DNA from: Maridesulfovibrio sp050916235
Lineage (GTDB): Bacteria; Desulfobacterota; Desulfovibrionia; Desulfovibrionales; Desulfovibrionaceae
Length of the DNA: 64,000 nucleotides
Assembly: GCF_050916235.1 (NCBI RefSeq)
Contig: NZ_CP104854.1
Span: forward strand, 3,100,001 to 3,164,000
Reading direction: 5' to 3'
How positions within the stretch are numbered: the stretch's first letter is position 1; every line of letters begins with the position of its first letter. A program made the position numbers and the translations under genes. The notes under the pieces were generated by a model. The model was not told the origin of the DNA. It ran no database searches and saw only the letters and a list, made by a program, of their open reading frames with translations. Of this stretch, positions 8,792 through 18,541 are shown piece by piece.

Positions 8792-9145
8792 CTACTGAAT
8801 AGTTCCAAGATCAGTTTTCATATGCCAGTGTTCGCTTGGGATAGGGATGCAGAAGCTCTTCTGCGCAATATCAGCACAGAGTATCAGTCCCTTGGTATTT
8901 TCATCCCAGAAGACCCGGTCAATGAAAAATGCAACTGCCTGCGAATCAGTCAGGCTTTCCGGACGGCTGCCGGGCATGAAGCGTTGCATCACTGCGGTAG
9001 CAGCTTTCTTCAGGGTCAATACGGCGTTGCTGGAAATTGCCACGTCCTGAAAATCGAGTTCGTGGAGGATAGTTCTTTCGCCACCCATTACCTGAGCGAT
9101 CTTGACTCTTTCCTCAGTCGCTTGGGGATTGTGAAAGGTATTCAT
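8792..9145 (-). CDS. Small protein of unknown function
   Basis: The 117-residue product is not recognised. GGAGG lies about 6 bases before the ATG, which supports expression. It is mostly soluble with no signal peptide or membrane segment. The middle (VLTLKKAATAVMQRFMPG) looks helical and the end (GLILCADIAQKSFCIPIPSEHWH) looks like beta strands. It lies upstream of OlsF and beside the decayed treZ; neither neighbour suggests a role. Confidence 0.75.
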   Translation of the reverse strand: MNTFHNPQATEERVKIAQVMGGERTILHELDFQDVAISSNAVLTLKKAATAVMQRFMPGSRPESLTDSQAVAFFIDRVFWDENTKGLILCADIAQKSFCIPIPSEHWHMKTDLGTIQ

Positions 9146-9272
9146 GTTCTGCCTCCTGATGCTGTTACGAGATGCAAGTACTTGTTCACATGCAAAAGAC
9201 GAACCGTTTCTTGTTAACAGTATACATTATCGCTAGGGAAAGTACAAAACAATTATTTCAAAGAGTCGCCAC

Positions 9273-9665
9273 ATGGAAAACAATTACTTCGGTGCCCGGG
9301 TTACAGGGGATGGGGAATTTTATTTCAGGATCTTTGCCCCACATGTTCAACAAGCTGAAATAGTGATTGAAAGCAAATCCGGAGGCGCTCTGGAGATGGC
9401 CCCTTCCGCTCTTGGTTTCCATGAAATCTCACTACCCGGAGTAGGCGCAGGAACTCTCTAATCGTATCGCCTTGACGGACAGAAAAAAATGCCGGATCCG
9501 GCTTCGCAGAGGCAACCGGAGGGTCTTCGGACGTCATCTGTCGTGGTCGACCATCATATTCTTGACTGGAAAGGGGACAGTTTTTCCGGTCTGGACATCA
9601 ATAGGCTGCATCTGATGCCTGTCAGCAATTTGACTCTTTTTTACGGCTCAGTTTCTCAGCAGTAA
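9273..9665 (+). pseudogene. treZ: Decayed malto-oligosyltrehalose trehalohydrolase (treZ) remnant
   Basis: The frame opening at ATG 9273 (MENNYFGARVTGDG) reads through the N-terminal CBM48-like domain typical of TreZ: YFRIFAPHVQQAEIVIES and LPGVGAGTL. A TAA stop follows at 9459-9461. In the same frame it then continues SYRLDGQKKMPDPASQRQPEG, the diagnostic TreZ stretch, and VVVDHHILDWKGDSFSG, before breaking down near 9660. The GH13 catalytic domain is absent. No good ribosome site precedes the ATG. Intact TreZ is about 600 residues, so at least three quarters is gone. An intact malQ follows, so this was once a maltodextrin/trehalose locus. Confidence 0.8.
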
Positions 9666-9997
9666 GTATAACCTGTTTGAGGTCAGGGCCTTGAATTCCG
9701 ATGCCCGTTTCATTTACAGGGGCAGGGAATTCCAAGCTGTCTCTCTCAGACATTGCGTGCTTTAACCTGTAATAAACGTAAGTTAATCCGGCCGGTCCTG
9801 CCGGTGGAAAAGGACGGTTACGCGCAGGATGTCCTGTATACTGGCTACACAGTCGTTTACATTGTTTCTTTTATCCGGTGTTGATTTAACCTGACTGAAA
9901 TTAACCCGGCTTTACATCTCCCCCCTTGCTCTGCAATATGGTATGACGTAAGTCTTCCTCCCCTACGTACTCATTCCAGCAGAGCAAGGAGTTTTCT
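9666..9997. other. 332-bp gap before malQ holding coding-like fragments
   Basis: There is no intact gene. One frame from 9661 reads KYNLFEVRALNSDARFIYRG and ends at a TAA near 9765. Another near 9800 reads PVEKDGYAQDVLYTGY. Both look like pieces of former protein-coding sequence, possibly more of the trehalose/glycogen cluster, but neither can be assigned to a family. The malQ ribosome site (AAGGAG) is at the right end. Confidence 0.4.
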
Positions 9998-11509
9998 ATG
10001 AAGCGTTCAAGCGGCGTCCTTTTGCATTTTACCTCACTGCCGGCCAGATTCGGTGTCGGCGACCTTGGCCCGGCAGCGTACGATTTCGCAGATTTTCTGG
10101 CCGAGTCCGGGCAGCGGTTTTGGCAGGTCCTGCCCATCACGCCAACAGGGCCGGAACTCTGCAATTCTCCTTATTCAGGTTTTTCTGCCTATGCCGCCAA
10201 TCCGCTGCTGATAAGCCCGGAACTCATGGTCGATTACGGGCTGCTGGATTACGAGGATATCGTCGGCAGCACACTCCCTGACCGGGATCATGCCGATTTC
10301 ACAGCTGCTTCGCGTGTAAAGGACGAGCTTCTGCGCAAGGCTTTCACCCGAAAAGCCAACACTCTGCTTGAGGATCCGGTCTTCAATCAGTTCCTCTGGG
10401 ACAATATGCACTGGGTAAATGATTTTGCCCTGTTCTCCGCTCTTAAGAAGCATTTCGACAATGCACCGTGGACGGACTGGCCCGAAGACATCCGGGATCG
10501 GCATCCTGACGGGCTGCGGCACTGGGGCGAGAAGCTGTACCGAGAAATACTCTACACCAAATTCTGCCAGTGGGTATTTTTCCGCCAGTGGGGACAGCTC
10601 AAGGATCACCTTGATGAAATCGGTGTTGAACTCATTGGTGACGTGCCTATTTATGTCACCCACGACAGTTCCGATGTCTGGGCGAATCGCCGGATTTTCA
10701 AGTTGGACGAGAAGGGGATTCCCTGCTGCGTAGCCGGTGTTCCGCCGGATTATTTCAGTAAGACAGGGCAGCTCTGGGGTAATCCGGTTTACAACTGGGA
10801 TGTTATCAAGGCTGAAAATTTTGGCTGGTGGGTCAGCCGGATGAAGCACAACCTCGGACTTTACCACTGGGTACGGCTGGATCATTTCCGCGGTTTTTCC
10901 GCATACTGGGAGGTTCCTGCCCACGCTGAAACGGCCATGGAAGGATACTGGGTGACGGCCCCCGGGCATGATTTTTTCGAAAAGTTGTCCTGCGAAGAGG
11001 GCTGCCTGCGCATCATAGCCGAAGACCTGGGACACATCACCCCGGACGTAATCTGGCTCAAGGATCGGTTCCAGCTGCCGGGCATGAATCTGCTTCAGTT
11101 CTCGTTCGGCAAGGATATCGGCTATTGCGGCGATGCCCTGCATAACCACAAACGCAATTCGGTTGTCTATACCGGAACGCACGACAACAATACAAACCGC
11201 GGCTGGTATATGGATGATGCAGACGAAGTCAGTCGCAAGCATCTTCTTTCCTATCTTGGGCGGAACTGGCTGGATGAATCAAAGGTGTCGTGGGAGCTTA
11301 TACGGCTGCTTATGTCCAGCGTGGGATGTCTCTGCGTGATTCAGGCTCAGGATCTGCTCGGCCTTGATGGAAGCGCAAGGATGAATATTCCCGGAAAAGC
11401 AGACGGGAACTGGGGCTGGAAACTTATGCCGGGGCAGCTTACGCCGCTTGTCCGTGAAAAACTCGGAGAAATGACCGAACTTTTCGGTCGTACAAGCAAG
11501 ATTGACTAG
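9998..11509 (+). CDS. malQ: 4-alpha-glucanotransferase (amylomaltase, GH77)
   Basis: This 503-residue protein spans a whole GH77 enzyme. GVLLHFTSLP opens the barrel. The catalytic set is present: nucleophile Asp in VRLDHFRG (about 294), acid/base Glu in AEDLG (about 342) and the third Asp in GTHDNNT (about 395). The YSGFSAYAANP region is the typical donor-site loop. It transfers alpha-1,4-glucan segments between maltodextrins in the cytoplasm. AAGGAG lies 6 bases before the ATG. The preceding treZ is decayed, so malQ is the functional survivor here. Confidence 0.95.
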   Translation: MKRSSGVLLHFTSLPARFGVGDLGPAAYDFADFLAESGQRFWQVLPITPTGPELCNSPYSGFSAYAANPLLISPELMVDYGLLDYEDIVGSTLPDRDHADFTAASRVKDELLRKAFTRKANTLLEDPVFNQFLWDNMHWVNDFALFSALKKHFDNAPWTDWPEDIRDRHPDGLRHWGEKLYREILYTKFCQWVFFRQWGQLKDHLDEIGVELIGDVPIYVTHDSSDVWANRRIFKLDEKGIPCCVAGVPPDYFSKTGQLWGNPVYNWDVIKAENFGWWVSRMKHNLGLYHWVRLDHFRGFSAYWEVPAHAETAMEGYWVTAPGHDFFEKLSCEEGCLRIIAEDLGHITPDVIWLKDRFQLPGMNLLQFSFGKDIGYCGDALHNHKRNSVVYTGTHDNNTNRGWYMDDADEVSRKHLLSYLGRNWLDESKVSWELIRLLMSSVGCLCVIQAQDLLGLDGSARMNIPGKADGNWGWKLMPGQLTPLVREKLGEMTELFGRTSKID

Positions 11510-11530
11510 TTCTTTTCTTTGATGATGGAT

Positions 11531-11648
11531 GCCTCCGGCGGCTTAAGGGGAAGGGGAGCCCCCCTTTTCCAAAACCAAAAGGGGTCTCCTCTTCCCCTTA
11601 AGAATCCACATCCCCTCTACCCAAACGCTTTTTATTAGTGCTTGGCGG
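11531..11648 (+). repeat. GCCTCCGGCGGC modular repeat, copy 1
   Basis: The conserved head GCCTCCGGCGGC (11531) is followed by a long hairpin (CTTAAGGGGAAG at 11542 pairing with CTTCCCCTTAAG ending at 11602) and a tail like GCTTTTTATTAGTGCTTGGCGG. The same head, hairpin and tail order recurs at other intergenic sites in this window. It lies after malQ. Confidence 0.7.
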
Positions 11649-11712
11649 GGGGACTATGAGTCGGTTGACGCCGACAGGTGGGTATTTAGTTTTATCAAGC
11701 AATAAAATGTTA

Positions 11713-11746
11713 AAATCCGCCATATCTGGACAGATATGGCGGATTT
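11713..11746. terminator. Strong hairpin between malQ and nadE
   Basis: A 15-bp uninterrupted stem (AAATCCGCCATATCT and its complement, 11713-11727 with 11732-11746) has a loop of four bases, followed by TGTTTGTGT. It lies between convergent genes and probably terminates malQ transcripts on the plus strand. Confidence 0.7.
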
Positions 11747-11778
11747 GTTTGTGTCAAATGACAAATTATCGAGTTCTG

Positions 11779-11858
11779 TGGCGAAGCCTCGCTAAATAAG
11801 TTTGGGATTCTTAAACCCTTTTCAAAGGGTTTAAGCCCCCGGAGGGCCGCCGGAGGCA
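11779..11858 (-). repeat. GCCTCCGGCGGC modular repeat, copy 2 (inverted)
   Basis: Read on the minus strand it has the head GCCTCCGGCGGC, the hairpin TTAAACCCTTTGAAAAGGGTTTAA and the tail ATTTAGCGAGGCTTCGCC. It ends 10 bp from the nadE stop codon and faces copy 1. Confidence 0.7.
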
Positions 11859-11868
11859 TCAAAAAAGC

Positions 11869-13518
11869 TTATCCGGTAAAACGGCAGGCAATGGGCATTC
11901 TCCAGCCGGTGCCGAAAGCTCGGGAGGTTATTTTCAGTCCGGGAGCTGCCTGTTTGCGTTTGAATTCGGAAAATTTGATCAACCGCAGCACGTAGCGTAC
12001 TGTTTCAGGGTCGTAGCCGGTTTCGGCGATGATTTCGCTTTCCGCCAGGTGCTGTTCCACTCGCAGCTCGATGATGCGGTCGAGAATATCATAGGGCGGC
12101 AGGGAATCTTCGTCTTTCTGGCCTGGGCGCAGTTCTGCGGACGGCGGTTTTTCGATGATGGGTACAGGGATGATTTCACCGCGTCCCTGTTCGTTGAGCC
12201 AGCGGCATATCCGGAATACAAGTGTCTTGTAGAGGTCGGAAATTACGGCCAGTCCTCCGGCCATATCTCCGTAGATGGTGCAGTAACCGACGGCCAGTTC
12301 GCTTTTGTTTCCGGTGGTGACCAGCAGTGCGCCCATCTTGTTGGAAATGGCCATGACCAGATTGCCGCGGATGCGGGACTGGATGTTTTCTTCGGTGACG
12401 TTGGCGGGCAGTCCTTCAAATGTTGGTGCCAATGCCAGCTCAAATTCCTTCATCAGGTTGCTGATGGGGATGGTGGTGGAATTGATGCCCAGATTTTTTA
12501 CCAGCGAGATGGAATCGTCCACGCTTCCTTTGCTGGAGTAGGGTGAGGGCATGAGCACACCGGTCACATTCTCCGGTCCGAGAGCTTCGGCGGCCACTGC
12601 GGCGGTCAGGGCGGAGTCTATGCCGCCGGAAAGACCGAGTACCACCTTGGTAAAGCCGGTTTTCGAGAGGTAGTTGTTCAGTCCCAGAACCATGGCCCGC
12701 CATGCTTCGGATTCCTCGCAGAAATCGTCCTCTTCAATTATGCCGCCTGAACCGTCTGTATTTACTATGACGACATCCTCGGCAAAGCCTTTACCCCTTG
12801 CGGACAATTTCCCGTCCGGGGTGACAGCGCAGCTTCTGCCGTCAAAGACAAGATCATCGTTTCCGCCAACCTGGTTGGCATAGAACACCGGAACGCCATA
12901 TTTGGCGGCTATATCACCGAGCAGCTTTTCACGGGCAGTCTGCTTGCCGATATTGAACGGGGAAGCGGAAAGGTTGAGCAGCACATCCGGTTCAAGTTTC
13001 ATAATGTCCGGAATGGGGTTGCTGCCGTACCGTTTGTGGGAGTTTTCTTCGCGGTCATTCCAGACATCCTCGCAGATGGTCACTCCGAAACGCACCCCAT
13101 TGAACTCGAAATGGTTTATGCCAGCGGAAGGCTCGAAGTAGCGCTGTTCATCAAATACATCGTAGGTGGGCAGCAGCCATTTGTAGAAGACTTCTGGAGC
13201 GGTGTCGCGTTTTATGAGCCATGCGGCATTGCGCAGGGGATTTCCGGTACGGTCGTGGTTCAGGTCCACGCCTCCGACAAGAAGGGCAATTCCTTCGGGA
13301 AGTCGGCGGGACAGTTCGGTAACTGCGTCCCGGCACCGGGTGACGAAATCCGCATTGAGCAGAAGGTCACGCGGCGGATAACCGGTTATGGCCAGCTCGG
13401 AGGTTATACACAGTTCCGCTCCGCGGGCGGCGGCCTTCGTCACGCCGTCAAGGATCAGGCGCATGTTTCCTTCAATATCACCGACGGTCAGGTTCAGCTG
13501 CAACAGGGCTATTTTCAT
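11869..13518 (-). CDS. nadE: Glutamine-dependent NAD+ synthetase
   Basis: The 549-residue enzyme starts at ATG 13518 (MKIALLQLNL); the frame is open 22 codons further upstream, but homologous proteins begin here. Residues 1-260 are a nitrilase-type glutaminase domain with the Glu-Lys-Cys triad at E41, K113 and C149. Residues 275-549 are the NAD synthase domain with the PP-loop SGGIDS at 297-302. It converts deamido-NAD to NAD with glutamine as ammonia donor. A GGAAGG ribosome site lies upstream. It is convergent with malQ and divergent from the histidine kinase. Confidence 0.95.
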   Translation of the reverse strand: MKIALLQLNLTVGDIEGNMRLILDGVTKAAARGAELCITSELAITGYPPRDLLLNADFVTRCRDAVTELSRRLPEGIALLVGGVDLNHDRTGNPLRNAAWLIKRDTAPEVFYKWLLPTYDVFDEQRYFEPSAGINHFEFNGVRFGVTICEDVWNDREENSHKRYGSNPIPDIMKLEPDVLLNLSASPFNIGKQTAREKLLGDIAAKYGVPVFYANQVGGNDDLVFDGRSCAVTPDGKLSARGKGFAEDVVIVNTDGSGGIIEEDDFCEESEAWRAMVLGLNNYLSKTGFTKVVLGLSGGIDSALTAAVAAEALGPENVTGVLMPSPYSSKGSVDDSISLVKNLGINSTTIPISNLMKEFELALAPTFEGLPANVTEENIQSRIRGNLVMAISNKMGALLVTTGNKSELAVGYCTIYGDMAGGLAVISDLYKTLVFRICRWLNEQGRGEIIPVPIIEKPPSAELRPGQKDEDSLPPYDILDRIIELRVEQHLAESEIIAETGYDPETVRYVLRLIKFSEFKRKQAAPGLKITSRAFGTGWRMPIACRFTG

Positions 13519-13712
13519 AGGTTCAAGACCTTCCTCATATTTTCTGATGGGCATTAAGTAACGTCTGCACGGAGGCTTGTCCATTAAATCGAAGCTGTTT
13601 CCTATTAATCAGAAAAGTTCTGTTGCAACGAATATGCTGCAATGCTAAACCGTTGTCTATATCCATTCCAAAAGTATCGAATAACAACGTATTGACCGGC
13701 AAGGTTTTAAAA

Positions 13713-16487
13713 TTGTTTAAGATAGACAAAGTCCAGACTCGCATCGGCCTGCTAATCATATTCATCTCCCTCATTACATTTGTTATTTCCGGGGCATATG
13801 ATTACAGCTCAATGCGTAACGATATGCTTCAGGAAATCAACGAAAAAGCTGACGGGCTGGTGGAAAGGCTCTCGGAGTCTCTGATTACTCCCTTGTGGAA
13901 CGTTGATCAGGCGGCCATCAACCGTATTATCCTCTCCGAAATGAATGACAAGCGTATCAAGGCGATTCTTGTCACCGAGGATAACGGGCAGAATGTTTTT
14001 GCGGGCAAGATCCGCGATGAGGACTGGAATCTTGCTGATTTCAGCGAATGGCCCAAGGGCAAGCTCATCAAGCGCAAGGCTGAGATAACCATCATGAATC
14101 AGCCCATCGGTGCTGTGGAAATCTTTCTTACCCCAAAATTCATTGAAGACGAGCTTTACCACTCTCTGCTCAATTCACTGCTCAGGACAATGTTTCTGGT
14201 GGTGCTGCTCATGGTCACCCTGTTTGTAACTATGCGGCGAATTCTCATCACGCCCATCATCAAGCTTACCCAGACTGCCAGACGTATTTCAGTTGATAAA
14301 AACTACAGCGCGCGGGTCAACTTCAAGTCGCAGGGAGAGATGAAAACCCTGCTGGACAACTTCAACAACATGCTTCAGCAGATTGAGGAACAGGACCAGA
14401 AACTCAAGGAATACAGTGGCCAGTTGCAGGAGAAGATTTATCAGAGCAACAGGAACCTTGAGAACAGCTACCGGGAATTGAAACAGATCAACCGGGAACT
14501 AGAACACGCCAGGGATGCGGCAGAGGCTGCATCAAAATCCAAAAGCCAGTTCATGGCTAATGTGAGCCATGAGATTCGTACCCCCATGAACGCAATTATC
14601 GGTATGGCCGACCTGACCATGGGCACGGAACTTACTTCAAAGCAGCGCGAATTTCTGAAAATTATTGTCAGCTCCGGTCGGGTGCTTTTGCGCCTGATCA
14701 ACGATATTCTCGATTTTTCCAAGATTGAGGCCGGAAAGCTTACTCTTGAAGAGGTCAATTTCAATCTTCATCAGCTTATCCACGATGTTTCGGATCTGTT
14801 TGTCGACCAGATGGTTGCCTCGAAGACCGAGCTGGTCATTGACATCCGCCCGGACGTTCCGAAGAGGATCATCGGCGACCCCTTGAGGCTGCGACAGGTT
14901 CTGATCAACCTGATTGCGAACGCTTTCAAGTTCACCCACCAGGGGGATATTACGGTAACTGTTACGTCGGATATGGTGGCCGGTAAAAAGGCGGAGATCG
15001 TTTTCGCTATCAAGGATACCGGTATCGGAATTCCGGAAGATATTCAGCCGCACCTGTTCGAGGCCTTCAAGCAGGCTGACGGTTCTACAACACGCAGGTA
15101 CGGCGGTACCGGGCTGGGCCTGACCATATCAAAGCGTATTGTGGATCTCATGGGAGGGAACATCTGGGTCAGGAGTAAGCCGGGTGAAGGAAGTTCCTTT
15201 TTCTTCACCATAGTTCCTGAAGTGGCCCCGGACGCTTCGGCAACGGATTTTTCCCTGCCCGAAGCTCTTCAGGGGGCTTCCGTTCTTGTCGTTGATGACA
15301 ATCTTGCCGTCAGAAGTGTTGTCTCCCGTTACCTCAGGCAGTTCGGGCTCAAGCCTGTGGCTGCGTCCTCGGCCGAAGAGGCCTTCGAAATTCTGGATAA
15401 CAGGTCTGAAGGGTCTTTCAAACTCATGCTGGTCGACCTCAGACTGCCGGGCATGGACGGGGATGAGGCCTGCAAGCGCATAAGGCGTAAATACTCGGCC
15501 AAGGAACTGCCGATCCTTATGATAACATCGACGGAAGTGGATGAGGCTCTTGCCAAGGCCAACGCGGCCGGAATCAATAAGCTTATGGCCAAGCCTATTC
15601 GTCAGGCACCCCTTTTTGATACTATCCTTAATATTTTCGGGTATGAAGTTCACGCGGACTACATTTATGAACCAAGTCTGCAGATTGAGGATGAATTCAA
15701 AGGCTTCAGAGCCCTGCTGGTGGAGGACAACCCCATAAACCAGCAGGTGGCGGAGCAGATCCTTGCCCCGACCGGGCTTGAACTGAAGTCGGCTATGAAC
15801 GGGCGTATTGCAGTGGACATGCTTAAGTCCGATTCATACGATCTGGTGCTGATGGATATTCAGATGCCGGAGATGGACGGGTACGAAGCCACCGGAATAA
15901 TCCGTAATGAACTGGGGCTTAACGATCTGCCCATTATCGCCATGACTGCACATGCCATGCGCGGTGACAAGGAAAAATGCCTGCTGGCCGGCATGGACGA
16001 TTATGTACCCAAGCCGGTTGACAAAAATCAGCTTATCAGCACTATCCGGGTCTTTCTGCACAGAAAGGGAATGCAGCCTTCGACTGTCAGCAAAGCAAGT
16101 CCTGAACAACCACAGCAGGTGGAAGCTGCCCCGCAGGATAAGTCAGGAATAATTGACGTCGGCGAAGTTCTGGACAGGATCGGCGGAGACATGGACATCC
16201 TGATGAGTATTCTGAAAAATTTTGAAGAGTACAATGCTGACTTCTGCCAAGTGATGCAGGGACTGCTTGCCGAGGACAGACTCAAGGAGGCTGGGGATAA
16301 GGCCCATACTTTAAAAGGTTCTGCAGCCAATATTTCGGCCATGGGTCTGTCTGCAGCAGCCCTGAGCCTTGAAAAGGCCTGCAAGTCCGACCTGAAAGAA
16401 GAGGCTGTTGGCGCGCTTGAGAAGACCTGTGAACAGTTGGAATTACTTGCACAGGCTATCAAGAAACTTGCAGCTGAGTGCTCCTGA
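13713..16487 (+). CDS. Hybrid sensor histidine kinase with two REC domains and HPt
   Basis: The order of domains is TM1 (about 11-28), a periplasmic region of about 130 residues, TM2 (about 157-178), HAMP (178-230), a coiled coil, HisKA with phospho-His in VSHEIRTPMN (about 286), HATPase (400-520; DTGIGIP, GGTGLGL), REC1 (Asp in VDLRLPGMDG, about 575), REC2 (Asp in MDIQMPEMDG, about 714) and HPt (His in AHTLKGSAAN, about 865). All phosphorelay residues are present. The TTG at 13713 is chosen for the AAGG ribosome site; the frame runs back to another TTG at 13623. No dedicated output regulator adjoins it. The ligand of the periplasmic domain is unknown. Confidence 0.9.
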   Translation: MFKIDKVQTRIGLLIIFISLITFVISGAYDYSSMRNDMLQEINEKADGLVERLSESLITPLWNVDQAAINRIILSEMNDKRIKAILVTEDNGQNVFAGKIRDEDWNLADFSEWPKGKLIKRKAEITIMNQPIGAVEIFLTPKFIEDELYHSLLNSLLRTMFLVVLLMVTLFVTMRRILITPIIKLTQTARRISVDKNYSARVNFKSQGEMKTLLDNFNNMLQQIEEQDQKLKEYSGQLQEKIYQSNRNLENSYRELKQINRELEHARDAAEAASKSKSQFMANVSHEIRTPMNAIIGMADLTMGTELTSKQREFLKIIVSSGRVLLRLINDILDFSKIEAGKLTLEEVNFNLHQLIHDVSDLFVDQMVASKTELVIDIRPDVPKRIIGDPLRLRQVLINLIANAFKFTHQGDITVTVTSDMVAGKKAEIVFAIKDTGIGIPEDIQPHLFEAFKQADGSTTRRYGGTGLGLTISKRIVDLMGGNIWVRSKPGEGSSFFFTIVPEVAPDASATDFSLPEALQGASVLVVDDNLAVRSVVSRYLRQFGLKPVAASSAEEAFEILDNRSEGSFKLMLVDLRLPGMDGDEACKRIRRKYSAKELPILMITSTEVDEALAKANAAGINKLMAKPIRQAPLFDTILNIFGYEVHADYIYEPSLQIEDEFKGFRALLVEDNPINQQVAEQILAPTGLELKSAMNGRIAVDMLKSDSYDLVLMDIQMPEMDGYEATGIIRNELGLNDLPIIAMTAHAMRGDKEKCLLAGMDDYVPKPVDKNQLISTIRVFLHRKGMQPSTVSKASPEQPQQVEAAPQDKSGIIDVGEVLDRIGGDMDILMSILKNFEEYNADFCQVMQGLLAEDRLKEAGDKAHTLKGSAANISAMGLSAAALSLEKACKSDLKEEAVGALEKTCEQLELLAQAIKKLAAECS

Positions 16488-16628
16488 TTTGTTCGCGGAG
16501 AGGACAATTGCGGCAGCAATGCGAGTGATGTTTCTTGCCGGAATTATACAAATTTATAAAGTTGAAATAGTTTCATAAATGAGGCAGAAATTCATTTCCA
16601 AACTGTCTGTTAAAAAAGGAATTCACAT

Positions 16629-16973
16629 ATGGCTTTAATGTTCGGTTCGCCCAGCCGCAAAGAACGCATGTCCGTGGAAGATGCCAAAAAGGATCAGCGG
16701 CTTGAAATGGCCCGTAACCTTTACCTCGGTGGCAGGGTAAAGATTGTGACTACGGAGATGGTTCCCAATCGCGAGGTTGTCGGAACCTTCGGGCTTATTG
16801 TCTGCAGAAGCTACAATTTTGATAATGCGTTTTATGGGCTGATTGCACAGGCCATTGATGCCAATGCAGATGCCATCCTATGTTACCGCGAGTCGGTTTC
16901 GTTTCATCCAGAGGGAGACAAGTTCTACTCCTGCTACGGCACAGCCGTACGCCTCAAGAAAGTAAAACAGTAA
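16629..16973 (+). CDS. YbjQ/UPF0145-like putative heavy-metal-binding protein
   Basis: This 114-residue protein has a short basic N-terminal segment and then a YbjQ-type domain: VKIVTTEMVPNREVVGTFGL (first strands), an IDANADAILCYRE helix-strand and the closing YGTAVRLKK. In the family these build a pentameric beta-rich fold proposed to bind metal. AAGGA lies 8 bases before the ATG. Similarity is moderate and the biological role of the family is not established. Confidence 0.65.
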   Translation: MALMFGSPSRKERMSVEDAKKDQRLEMARNLYLGGRVKIVTTEMVPNREVVGTFGLIVCRSYNFDNAFYGLIAQAIDANADAILCYRESVSFHPEGDKFYSCYGTAVRLKKVKQ

Positions 16974-16993
16974 TGTTCAGGGCGATACCGGGG

Positions 16994-18214
16994 TCAAATA
17001 ATTCCAGTATCGTCCTCCATCTGTTCCGCACACAGTTCCAGCCAGTTGACCAGCCTGTTGGAGTATCCGTGCTGTTCAAGCCATGTCGCATCCAGAAGAT
17101 GCGGAGCGTAATCACTGTTGCGTACTCTCAGTTCGTGGTCGAATGAATTGGCAACATGCACTGCTACCGACGGGCTGAGGTCCGTGCTTCCCAGTTTTGC
17201 CGGCTCATGGTGGCAGTATACTGCCTCTACCACATCTTCATTAAATCCCCAGATAGCCAGCAGATAGGCTCCCACTTCCGCGTGTGTAAAACCGAGAATA
17301 TCCTTTTCCGCATCCTGGATCGGAATGTTGTCTTCCCGGACTACACCAAGGATCATGCGATATTCTTCCGTGTAGGCGGTAGCCAGCACCAGCTTGCCGA
17401 TGTCGTGCAGAAAACCGGCCAGAAAGGCGTGCTCGACCTGTTCACTTCCGGCGTTTTCAGCTTTGGCTATGGAGCGGGCCAGCAACCCGGTGTACTGGCA
17501 GTGTCTGCTCAGGGCTGCAATTGAAAAATCAATGTTTTTTGAAGCGCTTGCGTTGAACAGGTACATGCCGACAACAATCCCTTTCAGTGCATCCAGACCA
17601 AGCATTGTGACGGCCTGTTCAGGATTGTTTATTTTGGAGAAAAGACCGAAGAAAGGAGAGTTGACGATCTTCAGGATTCCGGCCGTCATACTCATGTCTT
17701 CGCTGATTATGCTGCCGACAGCACTTATCGATACATCCTCTTTCCTAAGCTCGTTTTCCAGCCTGAAGTAAAGATCTGGAAGGGTAGGCAGTTCTTCAAT
17801 GGCGGCAATGGCTTTAGCCGCACGCTCATTAAGAAAGATGTTCTTCAGGCGCAGGCATTTTTTAATTTTTCCGAGAAGTTCAGACGGATTGTACGGCTTG
17901 GTTATGAACTGGTGGGCAAAGCTTACATAATCAATAAAATTTTCAGCGCTTACATCCTCAGATGTGATGAAGCGCAGTGCTCCGGGCTGCTGGGCCTTGA
18001 TCAGCTGCAACAGTGCTCCCTCTTCAAACCCGGTCATGCGGATGTCGGTGATAACTATGTCGAAAGGTCTGGTCAGGATGTGGTCGCTGGCTTCATCTGC
18101 ATTGCTTGCAAAACAGATGTTCCAGCGTTTCTGCAGGGGGGTAAGCTGCTTGGACAGAAGCTGAAGCTGTTCCGCGTTCTCATCAATGAAGAGAATGTTT
18201 TTTGATTTGCCCAT
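16994..18214 (-). CDS. Response regulator with HDOD output domain
   Basis: The 406-residue protein has a receiver domain at 1-125 (acceptor D57 in VITDIRM, switch KPYNPSELL) and an HDOD domain from about 140 to 340 (AIEELPTLPDLYFRLENELR, AVTMLGLDALKG). An HD-like segment with HDIGKL and a later CHHEP follows. HDOD proteins act in signalling and cell-cycle or stress control; many lack phosphodiesterase activity. It is convergent with the YbjQ-like gene and stands alone. Confidence 0.9.
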   Translation of the reverse strand: MGKSKNILFIDENAEQLQLLSKQLTPLQKRWNICFASNADEASDHILTRPFDIVITDIRMTGFEEGALLQLIKAQQPGALRFITSEDVSAENFIDYVSFAHQFITKPYNPSELLGKIKKCLRLKNIFLNERAAKAIAAIEELPTLPDLYFRLENELRKEDVSISAVGSIISEDMSMTAGILKIVNSPFFGLFSKINNPEQAVTMLGLDALKGIVVGMYLFNASASKNIDFSIAALSRHCQYTGLLARSIAKAENAGSEQVEHAFLAGFLHDIGKLVLATAYTEEYRMILGVVREDNIPIQDAEKDILGFTHAEVGAYLLAIWGFNEDVVEAVYCHHEPAKLGSTDLSPSVAVHVANSFDHELRVRNSDYAPHLLDATWLEQHGYSNRLVNWLELCAEQMEDDTGII

Positions 18215-18488
18215 CAGGTTCTCCTTCAGTCTTCAAGTCTTTTCTGCTGACATGCGATCTTCGGCTTCTGCTTGATCTTATCATGGTGCAATGCTTTTGA
18301 AAATGTCAATCAGCCAGAAAAACCGTGAACAAATTATAACAGGCTCGGTCAAGTAACATTGTTTTGGGCTGAAGAATTGAAGCGAAGTGTGTTCGGGAAA
18401 GAGTTGGAGCGCTTTCGCACATGTCTCTCTAAGCCTTTTTGGCGGGGACGGCTATCCCGTTTTTATATTGAGGGACGTTCAGGGGTAT
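18215..18488. other. Intergenic stretch without a gene
   Basis: This is the upstream region of the REC-HDOD gene, of ordinary composition with no supported frame. A short CGGG-CCCG hairpin followed by TTTTTA near 18443-18463 could be a weak plus-strand terminator. Confidence 0.4.
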
Positions 18489-18540
18489 AAACGCAAATGT
18501 CCCCCGTTCCGGTCATTCGAAACGGGGGACATTTGCGTTT
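18489..18540. terminator. Long hairpin after the ArnT-like operon
   Basis: A stem of about 19 bp (AAACGCAAATGTCCCCCGTT with its complement, 18489-18540) ends two bases from the stop codon of the glycosyltransferase gene. The T-run is longer on the plus strand, but the position suits termination or mRNA protection of the minus-strand operon. Confidence 0.65.
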
Positions 18541-18541
18541 T

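Noticed and set aside
10175..11242. 355-codon open frame antisense to malQ
   Set aside because: It is the mirror of a complete GH77 enzyme with all catalytic residues.
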